Positions 1-11,621 of a DNA stretch of 64,000 bases are shown here, piece by piece. The DNA comes from Channallabes apus (lineage: Eukaryota > Chordata > Actinopteri > Siluriformes > Clariidae): the NCBI GenBank assembly GCA_030522415.1, contig CM060118.1, forward strand, positions 25,811,651-25,875,650, written 5' to 3'. A program made the translations under genes and the position numbers. The first letter of the stretch is position 1. Each line of letters begins with the position of its first letter. Under the pieces are notes generated by a model. The model was not told the DNA's origin. It saw nothing but the letters and a program-made list of their open reading frames with translations, and did not search any database.

Positions 1-440
1 ACTAGTTAAAGATAAAGCACTCATATCCAATCTCAGGGTTTTGAAGGAGCTTTAACTTCTCTGCAATTTTGAATCCACCCTTGTTTACAGTAAGAAGCTC
101 AGTGTGATTATTCTCCATGGCAGTGTTGGAAGTGTGGGGTGCGCCCACTGGTGGGCCTTGATGGTACTATAGATATGCCGAGAGATGATTTACAATAAAT
201 ATATAACGTTTTACACGTTCAGTTTGCTTTAAAATTACTATTACATATTTAATCAAACAAAGCCAATTTCAATTCTGTTTTAGTTTTTATTTATCTGATC
301 TATTTTAAAACTAGAACATATGTAGTCATTCATAAGGTGTCATCATTCAGAATCATAATAATAGAATAAGGAAAGCTGTTAATGGAGAATCATAATAATT
401 TTATTAAGTGAGTTTATGCAATAGACCACTTATTACTATT
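1..440. other. AT-rich spacer, nothing recognised
   Basis: No open reading frame with protein-like composition, RNA gene or repeat family that I recognise in this stretch. It precedes the repeated block that starts at about 450. Confidence 0.5.
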
Positions 441-449
441 CATCTGGAA

Positions 450-1150
450 ACTTTGGACATGTCCACGCCAGAGAGCTTTGATCCGACGCCCACGTATGTT
501 ACAACATTGCATCCGGCTCGATCAGGAGAACTTGTAGAACTCGGCTCCCGAAGCGATCCGACGCACCGTTTTCCCGCAATTCCCAAAAAACTGATTTCTC
601 AAACGAAAAAAGTGTTTTTTTTTATTTTATTTTTATTATTATTCTTCTTCTGCCTAAAATTTTGCAGCGTTTCTCGTCCCGCAGTTTTGAGAAAACCCAC
701 ACGTATGTTACACCAATTCATGCGGCCCAATCGGGAATGGTTTTTCCCGAAATTCCCAAAAAGGGAGCCCATTTTTCCCCATTCATTTCATTTTTTGACG
801 GATTGTAGCTCAGAGAGGGAATTTTGAGGAAACGTGAAATTTACCATATTTGTAGAGGTTTGCAACCTGTGTCAGATGATACCTCGCACAAGGGTAGCAA
901 TTAATCCCGCAGGGGGCAATTAACCGCTAGTCCCGTTTGTCGTAGACCCATGAATGAGGTGTCAAACCATGCAGCTTATTCGGGAATGGGGTGCAATGAC
1001 TTTTCTAAAGGGTGGGGCGGTTAATTGCCCCCGCAAGGAGCAATTAACCGCCCCGAAAAGTCCCATAGACTTACCATTGAGGGAATTTTGTGGAAACGTA
1101 AAATTTACCACATTTCTCACTCAGAGTTTAAACCTTAGCAATACTTTGCA
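450..1150. repeat. three diverged direct-repeat units with an internal inverted repeat
   Basis: Related segments recur. A 'cacgtatgttaca' motif followed by a CpG-bearing stretch lies near 496 and near 700, and a weaker version lies near 950. A segment reading gagggaattttg, then ggaaacgt, then aaatttacca occurs near 813 and again near 1078. Unit spacing is about 205-265 bp. The last unit also carries an inverted repeat: GGGGCAATTAACCGC near 914 and its near complement near 1016 and 1043. CpG content is higher than in the flanks. I do not recognise the family. It could be a satellite-like or foldback element. The ORFs here have no recognisable domain and I do not call them genes. Confidence 0.5.
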
Positions 1151-2249
1151 CTGAAACACTGACCCGGCATGCGCATACACTTAAATTTTCTCTCTCTAGT
1201 TTCTATTATTATCCAGTCAGAAGAATTTACCACTTGCACTTATTTTTTTAACATTTGTTTCTTTACATATGTGCATGTGGATGGATTATATAGTTATACT
1301 TTCTGAGTGTTATTGATTTATCATATAGCCTACAGCATGTGACTAAAGTTTTGGGTTGGGTACAGGAGATTTTCACATTTCAAATAGGGCCGTGGCCTTC
1401 TTAAGTTTAGGAATTACTGGTTATACGTGTTGCTAAATGTAGAGGTATAATTATTTTGGACCCAAAGAATTGCACAAAACATTTAACTACGAGGGGCTTT
1501 CAAGCCAAAACGGGACTTTTGATTGTGTAGAATAACAGAACAATTATGAGAGTAAAAACTACCTATGTTTCTCTATATAATCCCCTCTTCCTCTATAATA
1601 ATAATAATAATAATAATAATGATAATATATAAAATATAAGAATCCTTGTATAGTACTCTATAATACTTGTCCCAGCATTCACTACCAAGCCTACCAGGAA
1701 CTCCCTTAATGGTCCAAACATGTGGAAATGGCGTGGAGCGAGATCGGAACTGAATGAGCAATTTGGCAATAACTCCTAACGGAATTATTGTAATGTGCAT
1801 ATAGTGTTAGACAATGATTGTGTGCACAATTCCCACAGACAGATGTGACGTTTTTATGGGTCTGAAGATTTTAAAGTCACTGAATGTTCACAGGAATAGC
1901 TGCAGTTGGCTTAAAACCACCTCAGCCAGGTTTGCCATTTACAGATATAGGATACTTTAAAATGTTTGTACTATTGGAATGTTTTACTGTGGCCAAGAGT
2001 CTCATCACCGTACTGAGCTTGAAGACTTCTGTAAATGCAAGTAAGTTTTATGCCTTCTTTGTTCATGAGAAATTTAATCAGAAATCCTGCGTTGACTTGA
2101 ACGCTCCCAGTATATCATAGATGCTAAGTGTTAATTGGAGCCTAAGCAATGGAGTTAGGATTTTGGAGGCATTCCCAAATTTATTTGCTGAATGTTTCTA
2201 TTACAGAACTTTATGCATGTGCACAACCATGCATGTGCAGATAATCTAC
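1150..2249. other. intergenic, only an AAT microsatellite
   Basis: Apart from an AAT/ATA trinucleotide run at about 1597-1621 I see no gene, RNA or known repeat here. The short ORFs in this stretch have low-complexity or non-protein-like translations. Confidence 0.45.
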
Positions 2250-2702
2250 AATAACCCAAAGTATATGGCAACTTGACCAATCACATCCATGTGTACTTTT
2301 AAAACACATTATATATTTTGTTCCTTTTTTGTTAGAGTAATTTCACAATGTTTTCACTCTTATGAGCTTTCCATTAGATTTTGGACTATGGTTATGGGGA
2401 TTTGTGCTCATTCAGTCATAAGGGCATTAGTGAGGTCAGTTACTGATTTTGGCTGAGGATGCCTAGGGCACAGTCAGAATTAGTGTTCATCCCAAAGGTG
2501 TTCAGTGGGGTTGAGGTTAGGGCGTGTTGCAGGTTACACAAGGTTTTCCACACCACCTTTGGCAAACCACATCTTCATGGAGTCCTCTTCACGGACAGGA
2601 GCATTATTATGCAACAAAGGAAATTACTGTTGTACAGCATACAGGGACATTCTATGCAATTATTTGCCTCAAACATTGTGCCCACAGTTTGGGGAAGGCT
2701 TA
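2250..2702 (-). mobile_element. old Tc1-like DNA-transposon relic, left part
   Basis: From memory this resembles a common fish non-autonomous Tc1-like repeat. It carries a 'gtgttcagtggggttgagg' segment, then a 'cttcatggagtcctcttca' segment, then a stretch ending in 'ggggaaggctta'. The minus strand shows faint transposase-like text around the NLTPLNT codons near 2500. The relic stops at the TA where the younger element begins and appears to resume at 4338 ('atatgggcatgatggtcagg'). It is heavily decayed and not functional. Confidence 0.5.
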
Positions 2703-2704
2703 TA

Positions 2705-4335
2705 CAGTGGTGTGAAAAACTATTTGCCCCCCCTGCTGATTTCTTATTCTTTTGCATGTTTGTCACACAAAATGTTTCTGATCATCAAACACATTTAACT
2801 ATTAGTCAAATATAACACAAGTAAACACAAAATGCAGTTTTTAAATGAGGTGTTTTATTATTTAGGGAGAAAAAAAATCCAAACCTACATGGCCCTGTGT
2901 GAAAAAGTAATTGCCCCCTGAACCTAATAACTGGTTGGGCCACCCTTAGCAGCAATAACTGCAATCAAGTGTTTGCGATAACTTGCAACGCGTCTTTTAC
3001 AGCGCTCTGGAGGAATTTTGGCCCACTCATCTTTGCAGAATTGTTGTAATTCAGCTTTATTTGAGGGTTTTCTAGCATGAACCGCCTTTTTAAGGTCATG
3101 CCACAACATCTCAATAGGATTCAGGTCAGGACTTTGACTAGGCCACTCCAAAGTCTTCATTTTGTTTTTCTTCAGCCATTCAGAGGTGGATTTGCTGGTG
3201 TGTTTTGGGTCATTGTCCTGCTGCAGCACCCAAGATTGCTTCAGCTTGAGTTGATGAACAGATGGCCGGACATTCTCCTTCAGGATTTTTTGGTAGACAG
3301 TAGAATTCATGGTTCCATCTATCACAGCAAGTCTTCCAGGTCCTGAAGCAGCAAAACAACCCCAGACCATCACACTACCACCAACATATTTTACTGTTGG
3401 TATGATGTTCTTTTTCTGAAATGCTGTGTTACTTTTATGCCAGATGTAACGGGACACGCACCTTCCAAAAAGTTCAACTTTTGTCTCGTCGGTCCACAAG
3501 GTATTTTCCCAAAGGTCTTGGCAGTCATTGAGATGTTTTTTATCAAAATTGAGACGAGCCTTAATGTTCTTTTTGCTTAAAAGTGGTTTGCGCCTTGGAA
3601 ATCTGCCATGAAGGCCGTTTTTGCCCAGTCTCTTTCTTATGGTGGAGTCGTGAACACCGACCTTAATTGAGGCAAGTGAGGCCTGCAGTTCTTTAGATGT
3701 TGTCCTGGGGTCTTTTGTGGCCTCTCGGATGAGTTGTCTCTGCGCTCTTGGGGTAATTTTGGTCGGCCGGCCACTCCTGGGAAGGTTCACCACTGTTCCA
3801 TGTTTTTGCCATTTGTGGATAATGGCTCTCACTGTGGTTCGCTGGAGTCCCAAAGCTCTAGAAATGGCTTTATAACCTTTACCAGACTGATAGATCTCAA
3901 TTACTTTTGTTCTCATTTGTTCCTGAATTTCTTTGGATCTTGGCATGCTGTCTAGCTTTTGAGGTGCTTTTGGTCTACTTCTCTGTGTCAGGTAGCTCCT
4001 ATTTAAGTGATTTCTTGATTGAAACAGGTGTGGCAGTAATCAGGCCTGAGGGTGACTACAGAAATTGAACTCAGGTGTGATAAACCACAGTTAAGTTATT
4101 TTTTAACAAGGGGGGGCAATCACTTTTTCACACAGGGCCATGTAGATTTGGAGTTTTTTTTCTCCCTTAATAACGTAAACCTTCATTTAAGAACTGCATT
4201 TTGTGTTCAATTATGTTATCTTTGATTAATAGTTAATGGTTTTTGATGAGCAGAAACATTTAAGTGTGACAAACATGCAAAAGAATAAGAAATCAGGAAG
4301 GAATTCAAAAAGGCAAATAGTTTTTCACACCACTG
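2705..4335 (-). mobile_element. full-length Tc1-like transposon with long terminal inverted repeats
   Basis: The element starts with cagtggtgtgaaaaactatt and ends with its complement, flanked by TA at 2703-2704 and 4336-4337, the expected Tc1/mariner target duplication. The terminal repeats are about 200 bp. Each carries an outer motif and a related inner motif (a segment containing ccctgtgtgaaaaagt, near 2890-2915 and 4120-4145), an IR/DR layout like that of Sleeping Beauty-type elements. A single uninterrupted transposase gene lies between them on the minus strand. A second copy of the same family sits at 27291-28907. The two are very similar by eye, so the family moved fairly recently. This copy landed inside an older Tc1-like relic. 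Confidence 0.9.
2924..3946 (-). CDS. Tc1-family transposase, 340 codons, uninterrupted
   Basis: DDE transposase that would cut and paste the surrounding element. The length, 340 residues, matches Sleeping Beauty-type proteins. The N-terminal half has two helix-turn-helix (paired-like) DNA-binding regions at about residues 5-50 and 70-110, separated by an AT-hook-like SGRPTK at 58-63. The catalytic triad is present: D153 in WTDETK, D244 in QQDNDPKH and E279 in SPDLNPIE, a DD34E spacing. The glycine-rich box reads [10 protein letters not shown] at about 187-196; the sister copy at 27.9 kb has G where this copy has V188, so this copy may be impaired. The start is the ATG beginning MPRSKEIQEQ, the usual start for the family. 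It is a transposon gene, not a host gene. Activity cannot be judged from sequence alone. Confidence 0.9.
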   Translation of the reverse strand: MPRSKEIQEQMRTKVIEIYQSGKGYKAISRALGLQRTTVRAIIHKWQKHGTVVNLPRSGRPTKITPRAQRQLIREATKDPRTTSKELQASLASIKVGVHDSTIRKRLGKNGLHGRFPRRKPLLSKKNIKARLNFDKKHLNDCQDLWENTLWTDETKVELFGRCVSRYIWHKSNTAFQKKNIIPTVKYVGGSVMVWGCFAASGPGRLAVIDGTMNSTVYQKILKENVRPSVHQLKLKQSWVLQQDNDPKHTSKSTSEWLKKNKMKTLEWPSQSPDLNPIEMLWHDLKKAVHARKPSNKAELQQFCKDEWAKIPPERCKRRVASYRKHLIAVIAAKGGPTSY

Positions 4336-4337
4336 TA

Positions 4338-4400
4338 CTTATATGGGCATGATGGTCAGGTGTGTACATACTGTAGTTTTGTGCTTAGGCATGATTCACT
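4338..4400 (-). mobile_element. old Tc1-like relic, right part
   Basis: The segment reading atatgggcatgatggtcagg directly continues the relic that ends at 2702 once the 2705-4335 element is removed. It supports a nested insertion. It is short and decayed. Confidence 0.45.
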
Positions 4401-4830
4401 CATACTGTAAATGAACGACAAACAAAATATTTTTACATAGTCTTTCAGTTTTTTCTGCTTAACATAGATTTATGTTATCTGAAATAAGAATCATCAAGTC
4501 CAGGCCATGCTGTAGATTCGGCTCAGAAACAGAGAGCAGAACCAGGTCATGTGAATAGAGCAGAAATGTAATGTCATATTATCTTAGTCATTAAGAGTAA
4601 GTCTTACTAGAGTAAGACCTTATAAAATATGTAACAAATCATTCACTAGTAAAAGGGTAGAATAATTAACTTACCGATTCACAAGGTAATATAGGCCCAG
4701 AGTGAAAATTTACATCCAATATTAACTGTTTTAGCTAGCTAGCTTACATTAGAATAGTAAAATGTAAATCTATTTAGTTAAGTTTGTCCATGCCTACCAA
4801 GTGAACAGTTACAATTATTTGAGGCAAATA
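4401..4830. other. spacer, nothing recognised
   Basis: AT-rich sequence with no coding signal and no repeat family that I can name. Confidence 0.4.
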
Positions 4831-6206
4831 ATTGCAAAAGTATTCGGCCTCCCTTGAACATTTCCACATTTTGTCACATTACAGCCACAAACATGAATCA
4901 ATTTTATTGGAATTCCACATGAAAGACCAATACAAAGTGGTGTACACGTGAGAAGTGGAACGAAAACCATACATGATTCCAAAATTTTTTTTTTACAAAT
5001 AAATAACTGCAAAGTGAGGCGTGCGTAATTATTCAACACCCTGAGTCAATACTTTGGAGAACCAACTTTTGCTGCAATTACAGCTGCCGGTCTTTTAGGG
5101 TATGTCTCTACCAGCTTTGCACATCTAGAGACTGAAATCCTTGCCCATTCTTCTTTGCAAAACAGCTCCAGCTCAGTCAGATTAGATGGACAGCAGTTTT
5201 CAGATCTTGCCACAGATTCTCGATTGGATTTAGATCTGGACTGTGACTGGGCCATTCTAACACATGGATATCTTTTGTTTTAAACCATTCCATTGTTGCC
5301 CTGGCTTGATGTTTAGGGTCGTTGTCCTGCTGGAAGGTGAACCTCCACCCCACCAAGAGGTTTTCTTGGAGTCTGCAAGATTGCCCTGTATTTGGCTCCA
5401 TCCATCTTCCCATTAACTCTGACCAGCTTCCCTGTCCCTGCTGAAGAGAAGCATCCCCAGAGCATGATGCTGCCACCACCATATTTGACAGTAGGGATGG
5501 TGTGTTCAGAGTGATGTGCAGTGTTAGTTTTCCGCCACACATAGCGTTTTGCATTTTGGCCAAAAAGTTCCATTTTGGTCTCATCTGACCAGAGCACCTT
5601 CTTCCACATGTTTGCTGTGTCCCCCACCTGGCTTGTGGCAAACTGCAAACGGGACTTCTTATGGTTTTCTGTTAACAATGGCATTCCTCTTGCCACTCTT
5701 CCATAAAGACCAACTTTGTGCAGTGCACGACTAATAGTTGGACAGATTCGCCAACCTGAGCTGTAGATCTCTGCAGCTCGTCCATTATCCCTGACCTGTC
5801 TGATGTGTTCTTTGGAATTCATGGTGTTGTTGCTCCCAATATTCTCTTAGACAACCTCTGAGGCCATCACAGAGCAGCTGTATTTGTCCTGACATTAGAT
5901 TACACACAGGTGCACTCTATTTAGTCATTAGCACTCATCAGGCAACGTCTATGGGCAACTGACTGCACTGAGACCAAAGGAGGCTGAATAATTACTCACA
6001 CCCCACTTTGCAGTTATTTATTTGTAAAAAAAAAATGTTTGGAATCATGTATGATTTTCGTTCCACTTCTCACGTGTACACCACTTTGTATGTAGTCTTT
6101 CACATGGAATTCCAATGAAATTGATTCATGTTTGTGGCTGTAATTGGATAAAATTGGATAAAATGTGGAAAAGTTCAAGGGGGCCGAATACTTTTGCAAG
6201 CCACTG
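4831..6206 (-). mobile_element. internally deleted Tc1-like element
   Basis: The right end is ...gcaagccactg followed by TA at 6207-6208. The left end shares the complementary ttgcaaaagtattcggcc from 4832, but the outermost eight or so bases of the expected terminus are missing or replaced. The inverted repeats extend about 170 bp and include a shared acacgtgagaagtggaacg segment. At about 1.38 kb it is shorter than a normal 1.6-kb element of this type. The transposase gene between the repeats is broken, so this is a dead copy. Confidence 0.8.
5046..5822 (-). pseudogene. Tc1-like transposase pseudogene lacking most of the DNA-binding domain
   Basis: Reading from 5822 downwards, the protein starts [10 protein letters not shown] and within about 30 codons jumps to the [18 protein letters not shown] segment. 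That segment normally sits near residue 115, so roughly 75 codons of the paired-like DNA-binding region are gone. The catalytic core follows ([11 protein letters not shown], then [11 protein letters not shown]), but the reading frame shifts at about 5310-5400 into the QQDNDPKH segment. The [11 protein letters not shown] motif follows, then another frameshift near 5180-5250 before the C-terminal FCKEEWARI segment. At least two frameshifts make it non-functional. Confidence 0.85.
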
Positions 6207-6629
6207 TATAACCTCAGCAGCCATTTTGTTTACCATGTTTGATTTGGCTATGACTCACAATCAGCAGATTAATCCGTTAAAGGGAGTAGTTACTCCTCTA
6301 CAGTACATACTGTATAATGTACTCCTTGCACTAAATGTTACTTATTGTAGCTTTCAATGTAGCATCCGTCATCCAAGATCAAACAATCTATTCATTAGGA
6401 GAATACTGGCCAGCAATATGGTCTGTGTATGGGCAGCCTGGGCTAAGGTAGGCTAAATACATTAACAGGAAAAAAACAAACCAAATAAATCATAAATACC
6501 CAATAATTACAACAAAGTTAATGATACGTATTTAGTAAGCTATTGTATTTTCCAAATGATTAGCCAACAGAACAAAATATAGAAGCTACATAAATACTCA
6601 ATGTAATATACAGAGTATTTTTATAGTTT
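6207..6629. other. spacer, nothing recognised
   Basis: A short ORF at 6115-6456 overlaps the terminal repeat of the preceding transposon and has no protein-like features. No other signal is seen. Confidence 0.4.
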
Positions 6630-6910
6630 ATTTTTCAGCACCAACAGCATGAATCCAGTTTGCCTAATGTCAAAAGTCTAGACTAGTGGAGGTGGTGTAA
6701 TGGTGTGGGAATGTTGTCTTGGCACATTTGGACCCATTAATACCAATTAATCATGGCCTGGTCAAAATCACTCTTATATTTTGCATGTACTGCTACTACA
6801 TGATTGGCTGTTAAGATAATTGCATAAACTAACAGGTGTAAAAATGTTCCTGAAAAAGTGCTCCAAGTCAAGGTTTTGATTCAATCCACTCGTCCATAAC
6901 TTGTGAAACT
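6630..6910 (+). mobile_element. short Tc1-like transposase relic
   Basis: A segment near 6685-6760 reads like the glycine-rich box of a Tc1 transposase in the plus direction (gtggaggtggtgtaatggtg, giving GGGGVMVW-like residues). It is followed by a decayed stretch resembling the region downstream of that box. A related piece occurs at 48597-48720. No terminal repeats are seen. Confidence 0.4.
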
Positions 6911-9900
6911 TGAATAATAACAATTTTTGTTGAAAGCATGCTGCAGCATGCCTATGAGGACAGCAACATGTTGGGTTTTTCTTCCTAATAACCTCATGTA
7001 TAGGCTTGGAAGTTTAATAACCTCTTGTATAGGCTTGGAAGTTTTGGCTAAGAATCCTCTGCCATTAATTATCTTCCCTTGTATGCATTCTCAACTACTG
7101 TATATACTGTAGAATCATTCTAGTCGCAAAGCAATATCTGCAAGTTTTAAATCCTAACCAGTCAAGATTTTTATATAATCCAGCCATTCATTCAAGCGTA
7201 CCTTTGTCACCTTTGATAGCAAGTGTAGAAAAAACCCTTCCTATATTTACTCTTGCTTTATTCATGCCATTACGAGTTTTGGAAGGTATTTGTTGGCACT
7301 AACTGCCATGTTTAGCATTCTCATAAAAAACTGGATTTAGATTAAGTGGCCTTTGAGAGTGCTTATAACAAGTGGCACAGAATACGTAACTGTAAATAGA
7401 GAAGTAGACTGTTAATAATATTGCCTCAACTTTTTTCCTCATAACTTTCTACACTGTTTACTATAAGAGGTACATATAGTAATGCCACCTCTTGCAAAAT
7501 TAAGTTATGCTCTTAACAAGAAAAAGCACGTGTACATAAACCTATTCTCTTACTTCATTGACTCCCATCTTGTCTTTTGATATAAACATCACATGCTCCA
7601 CAAGCACTGCACTGACAGGCATGCAGATAGCCGAACTTTTATCTGGAAGGTATTTGGGCTTGAAGCATACAGCAGATCAGCTGACGAAGTAAGTATACTT
7701 TACTGGAAGAAACTCAACTCAACCCATGTAGCCAATTTTTAGGATTGTGAAAAATGAAGAACAAGGGAGGTCTTCTTAGGTCTTCCTTACTGCTTTTGTT
7801 ATAGCTGCAGTTTTTGAATATTCTACCTGCTATTTGCTTCCCAATGGGAAATGTTGCCATAGAAACAAGCATATCCAGTTCAGGCACAAATGAAAATCTC
7901 ACCATGTACAGGATTTTTATTCACCGTTTATTTATCCTATAGAGATAAATAAAATGTAAATACTCCAATTAATCAACACGTTCATACAGCAGTTCAAAAT
8001 TGTGTGCTTTTTCTGTACAAGCGTACATCAGACAGCACACAAAGCAAGCCTCACACAATCAACAATATCTCGAACTGTAACACTAAGAAAAGTATTCTGT
8101 AAACCTGACCACATAAAACACATTCTTCTTCAAGTGGTCTGATGAGTAAAATAAAACTACTATTACATATTTCCCTTCTTTTTTTTTTTATGTCTTTCTT
8201 TTGTACCAAATTACCCTTGATATCATTATGCAACAGAAGCTCACAATAACCTTTGGTATGCCACAGAAATAGGAGATTCCTCAATACATTCTATATCTAT
8301 GCAGCTGATGTTCTTTGTGGTTTTTGTGATATGCTACAAGCATAAACACAATTAGTTTTGGCACTAAAGAGGAAAGACCATGGGCTAGAACTAAAATCTA
8401 TTGAACTGAATATGCTTTATAGCTAATTACAAACTTTGAGATGTAGCAAGTCACCTATAGTTCCTTTCAATCTGCTGAAATTTCTGTTGGTTAACCTGCA
8501 TCCATCCACCAGTGACATTTAACATATGGGTTTGTTAGACAAACAGTTTTCAACATTATAAAAAAATGCTAACATGTAATACTCTTTAGGAAAGGTCACA
8601 AGTAAACCATCTGTTTTTGTTATAGCACCAGATCAGACGCAATTTCTAGTGCTAAATTAGAGAATCCAATGCTAATTTGTATCTAAGATGCCACAGAAAT
8701 CCATATGGAAAGTGCTTCAGAAATGAAAACCATTAACCACTGAATTGACAATCATACCTGTTTTACAGCTAATAAATTTAAATCAAAATATTCCAAGTTT
8801 TTAGAGTGTCTCTACTTTAACTAGACCTGAAACAAATATAAACCAATATTACCAAAATGGTGAAAACACTGTATAGTGACTTTTCTTTTAAAAAGAGTCA
8901 AAACCACACATGGAGCTGTCTCTATCACCACAGAGACAGCTCCACTTCCATAACTGTGGTTTGTCACAAAATTGATATTCTCAATAATGGATATTCTCCT
9001 CAAAATCAGAAGTGGCTGAATGCCATGACTAATTTCATCATTTGAAACGTGGCTTATGTTGGAAAAACAATGAAATGTTCATACGCGTTAAACTCAAACC
9101 ACTTTCACACTTGCTGGCACTGGAAAATTCTAGCACTTTTATGTGTGACCACTGTGTGGGTCTGTGAGAACCACTAAACTGGATGTAATCTGCAAATTTG
9201 TGAGCGTTTATATGTTTTGTCATAGCCATCCAGACAGAAGTTAAATGAACAAATGTGAAGCATTTTGATTGGTTTTTCAGTCTATATTTAGTTCAGTCTT
9301 GGTTGTAACTGTTTCAGCTTGACTGACACAGCGGCCACAACAAACCTCGACAACACCCTATGAAGACAGAATGTGACAAGGGCACAAGCAGACTACGAGA
9401 CCACAACAAACCCCTGGGCAGTTTTCTTTTCACTACTCTGTATATTTCACAGCTTTATTTCCCTGTCCCAGTTTTCTACCCTTCGTGCTAGTGTTTTATT
9501 GCATCACATACTCTGCTGAATTTAAGAGTTATTTCGGGTGTACTCCAAATGAACCCCCCCCCCCCCCTTTTTTTTAAATAGACTTTCTGATATTGGTCTT
9601 TTCTTATGATCAGTAGTTGTAGTAAACAGCTATGTGCTTCAAATTTTTAAAACCACATTGTAAGGGTTCTTTGACACATGAAGCAAAGGTTTTTAGGACC
9701 AACCAACAAACAAACGTAACAGAACAACCATATGAAGAGCTTAGACAGACTGAGCTGAGGCAGCAGGGAATGCTTAAATGGAGGAAAAGAAAAAGTGAAG
9801 AAAAAAAAAACTAACGATGGAATGTTGGATGACTGAGTTGATGAGACTCTAGTTAGTTAAAGCTGATGTGTTCATCAGATCATGCAGCATGACTCACTGC

Positions 9901-10680
9901 TTATTCACAGGAAAATGCTCTTATGAACTTGGCAGGAGGAGGAGACAAAACCCTAAGTTTGCAACCATGACAACCTTGACCATTTGAGAAATGGGCTAAA
10001 CGATTTTTAGGTGCTATTTTCATAGCCTGTGACACTCCACCTCCTCCATGTGGAATGTTCTAGAAGTCACTGTCTACTACGATCAGCTTCATACCCCCCA
10101 CCCAAAACATCTGTCTAAGGAACACAGAGTTAGTTTACTTCTAACAACGACAAGCAGAATAAACGCCTTCACTCTATCTTGCCATTCGCTATCCGCACAC
10201 ATCAATCAAATTTCTTTCCACTTTTCTCTTTAATCATGGTGCACCTTCATTAGATAGCTTAGGATTCATAACTTGATTGATTTTCTTAAGTTAGTATATT
10301 GTTGACCATCTTCAGGCACAGTTTTTTACTACCATACCACTCTTGAAACAGAATACTTGTTTATAGATAGTTTGGTGACATGGGCTTAACAAAAACTAAT
10401 GAAATCATTAGTAATTCATGAAAATAAGCTTTTCTAAATATTTTGGGTGAAAATTCTAAATCCGGGGAATAAATCTTGTGAATAGATCTTTATATGGAGC
10501 TTATTCAGACCCGCCAAGCTTTAAAGCTCACGCATGAGCCATCATTAATTTCCTGTGTCTGCCATGTGGTTAAGAATTCCCATACTAATGAGAAAAGTCA
10601 CTGTATAGGCAGGAATGCAGTCTTGGGTTGCAGTTAAGTAAAGGCAGATTAACCTCTATCTGACATACTCCTTATAGGCA
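6911..10680. other. intergenic region without recognisable genes
   Basis: Nearly 3.8 kb downstream of bag5. I see a C-then-T homopolymer run at 9554-9575, otherwise only short ORFs (60-77 codons) with no domain or conserved look. A neighbouring near-palindrome at about 8910-8945 (ggagctgtctct ... agagacagctcc) could form a hairpin of about 12 bp. Confidence 0.45.
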
Positions 10681-11095
10681 AGTGGTCGACTGGGAAGGGG
10701 AAAAGAGACGGGATTTAGCTCCACACCAATTCCGAGCACAAAGTAAACTATGAAAGAGGATGCAGGTGAAAAGCACAAAAAAGCACAGCATGGAGCTAGA
10801 GTCATAACAAGAACACACAAATGCTGCATAGGTTTGCTTGTGGACAATTTAGTGAACAAAACTTTTCAGTAGCAACTGGATCACTGCCCAATGACTGGGA
10901 TAGTACCCAAACAAATTAAAAGCAGGAATTGCAGTGCATGTAGGGAAAGAATTTTACTATCTAGGACAAAGTCTTTTATATACAAATTTGACTTGTGCGT
11001 GTCCTCTACCACCATGCCATTAACTAGGCACAAAACGTTATCAAAGCACTTTGTGCAAGTGAATCTTTCAAGGATTCTGCTTTTATTCTCTTCAC
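10681..11095 (-). other. bag5: presumed bag5 3' untranslated region
   Basis: This is the sequence downstream of the bag5 stop codon on the minus strand. The first AATAAA lies only 8 nt past the stop (11082-11087). Other cleavage sites further down cannot be excluded, so the far end is arbitrary. Confidence 0.35.
11082..11087 (-). terminator. bag5: stop-proximal AATAAA of bag5
   Basis: The minus strand reads AATAAA beginning 8 nt after the TGA stop at 11096-11098. If used, the 3' UTR would be only about 30 nt long. It could also be a chance hexamer in AT-rich DNA. Confidence 0.4.
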
Positions 11096-11621
11096 TCAAT
11101 ATTCCCACTCATCTGTCTTCATGTCCAGGTAGCCGAGGATGTTCTGGGCATATTTAACTGCTTGTTTGCGAGCTGTCTTTGTTCCCTGGTCCCCCTGAGG
11201 GTCCACAGCATCCAGAGCCAGAAGCTGCTTGGTCAGCAACTCCTCAAGCATCATGTAGCTCTTGTCAGCTCTCTTGCCATCAAAGCCAAGCACCTGGAAA
11301 TGCAGGTCAGAGAGGCTGGCAAGGACACGCCACACGGCTGCATGAGGTGGGGGTTCATCTGGGCCTGGATTCCGGCGGCCGATCGCTTCCCGGAGGTCAA
11401 GATAGGTGATGACTGCCTGGATCTCCAGCACAGCCCTTCGCCGTGCCTCTCTAATGCAGGGGTTGCGTCCAGTGTCCACTTGGTCGAGATGGGCTAGAAG
11501 GCTCTGAAGCTCTGCCCCATGGCCTACCATGCCCTGTCTCAGTACATCCCCCCGCAGCACAGACACACGGGTTCGGATGGCCTCGATTTCACGGATGGAG
11601 TCATTTTGCGTCAAGTCATAC
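11096..11621 (-). CDS. bag5: bag5 coding exon 4 (last)
   Basis: It follows an acceptor (tttgtttccag on the minus strand, with a long T-run) and continues a split codon AG|G into YDLTQND. It encodes the last two BAG domains and the terminal SDEWEY-like end (TDEWEY). The final BAG domain (IREARRRAV..., then LLTKQLLALDAVD and ARKQAVKYAQNILGYLD) is the Hsp70-binding type. The stop TGA is at 11096-11098. Confidence 0.92.

Noticed and set aside
408..827. 139-codon plus-strand ORF
   Set aside because: It runs through low-complexity T-rich text and the unidentified repeat block; no recognisable protein features.
9300..9420. Repeated 'ccacaacaaacc' motifs
   Set aside because: Two short copies 80 bp apart; too little to define an element.
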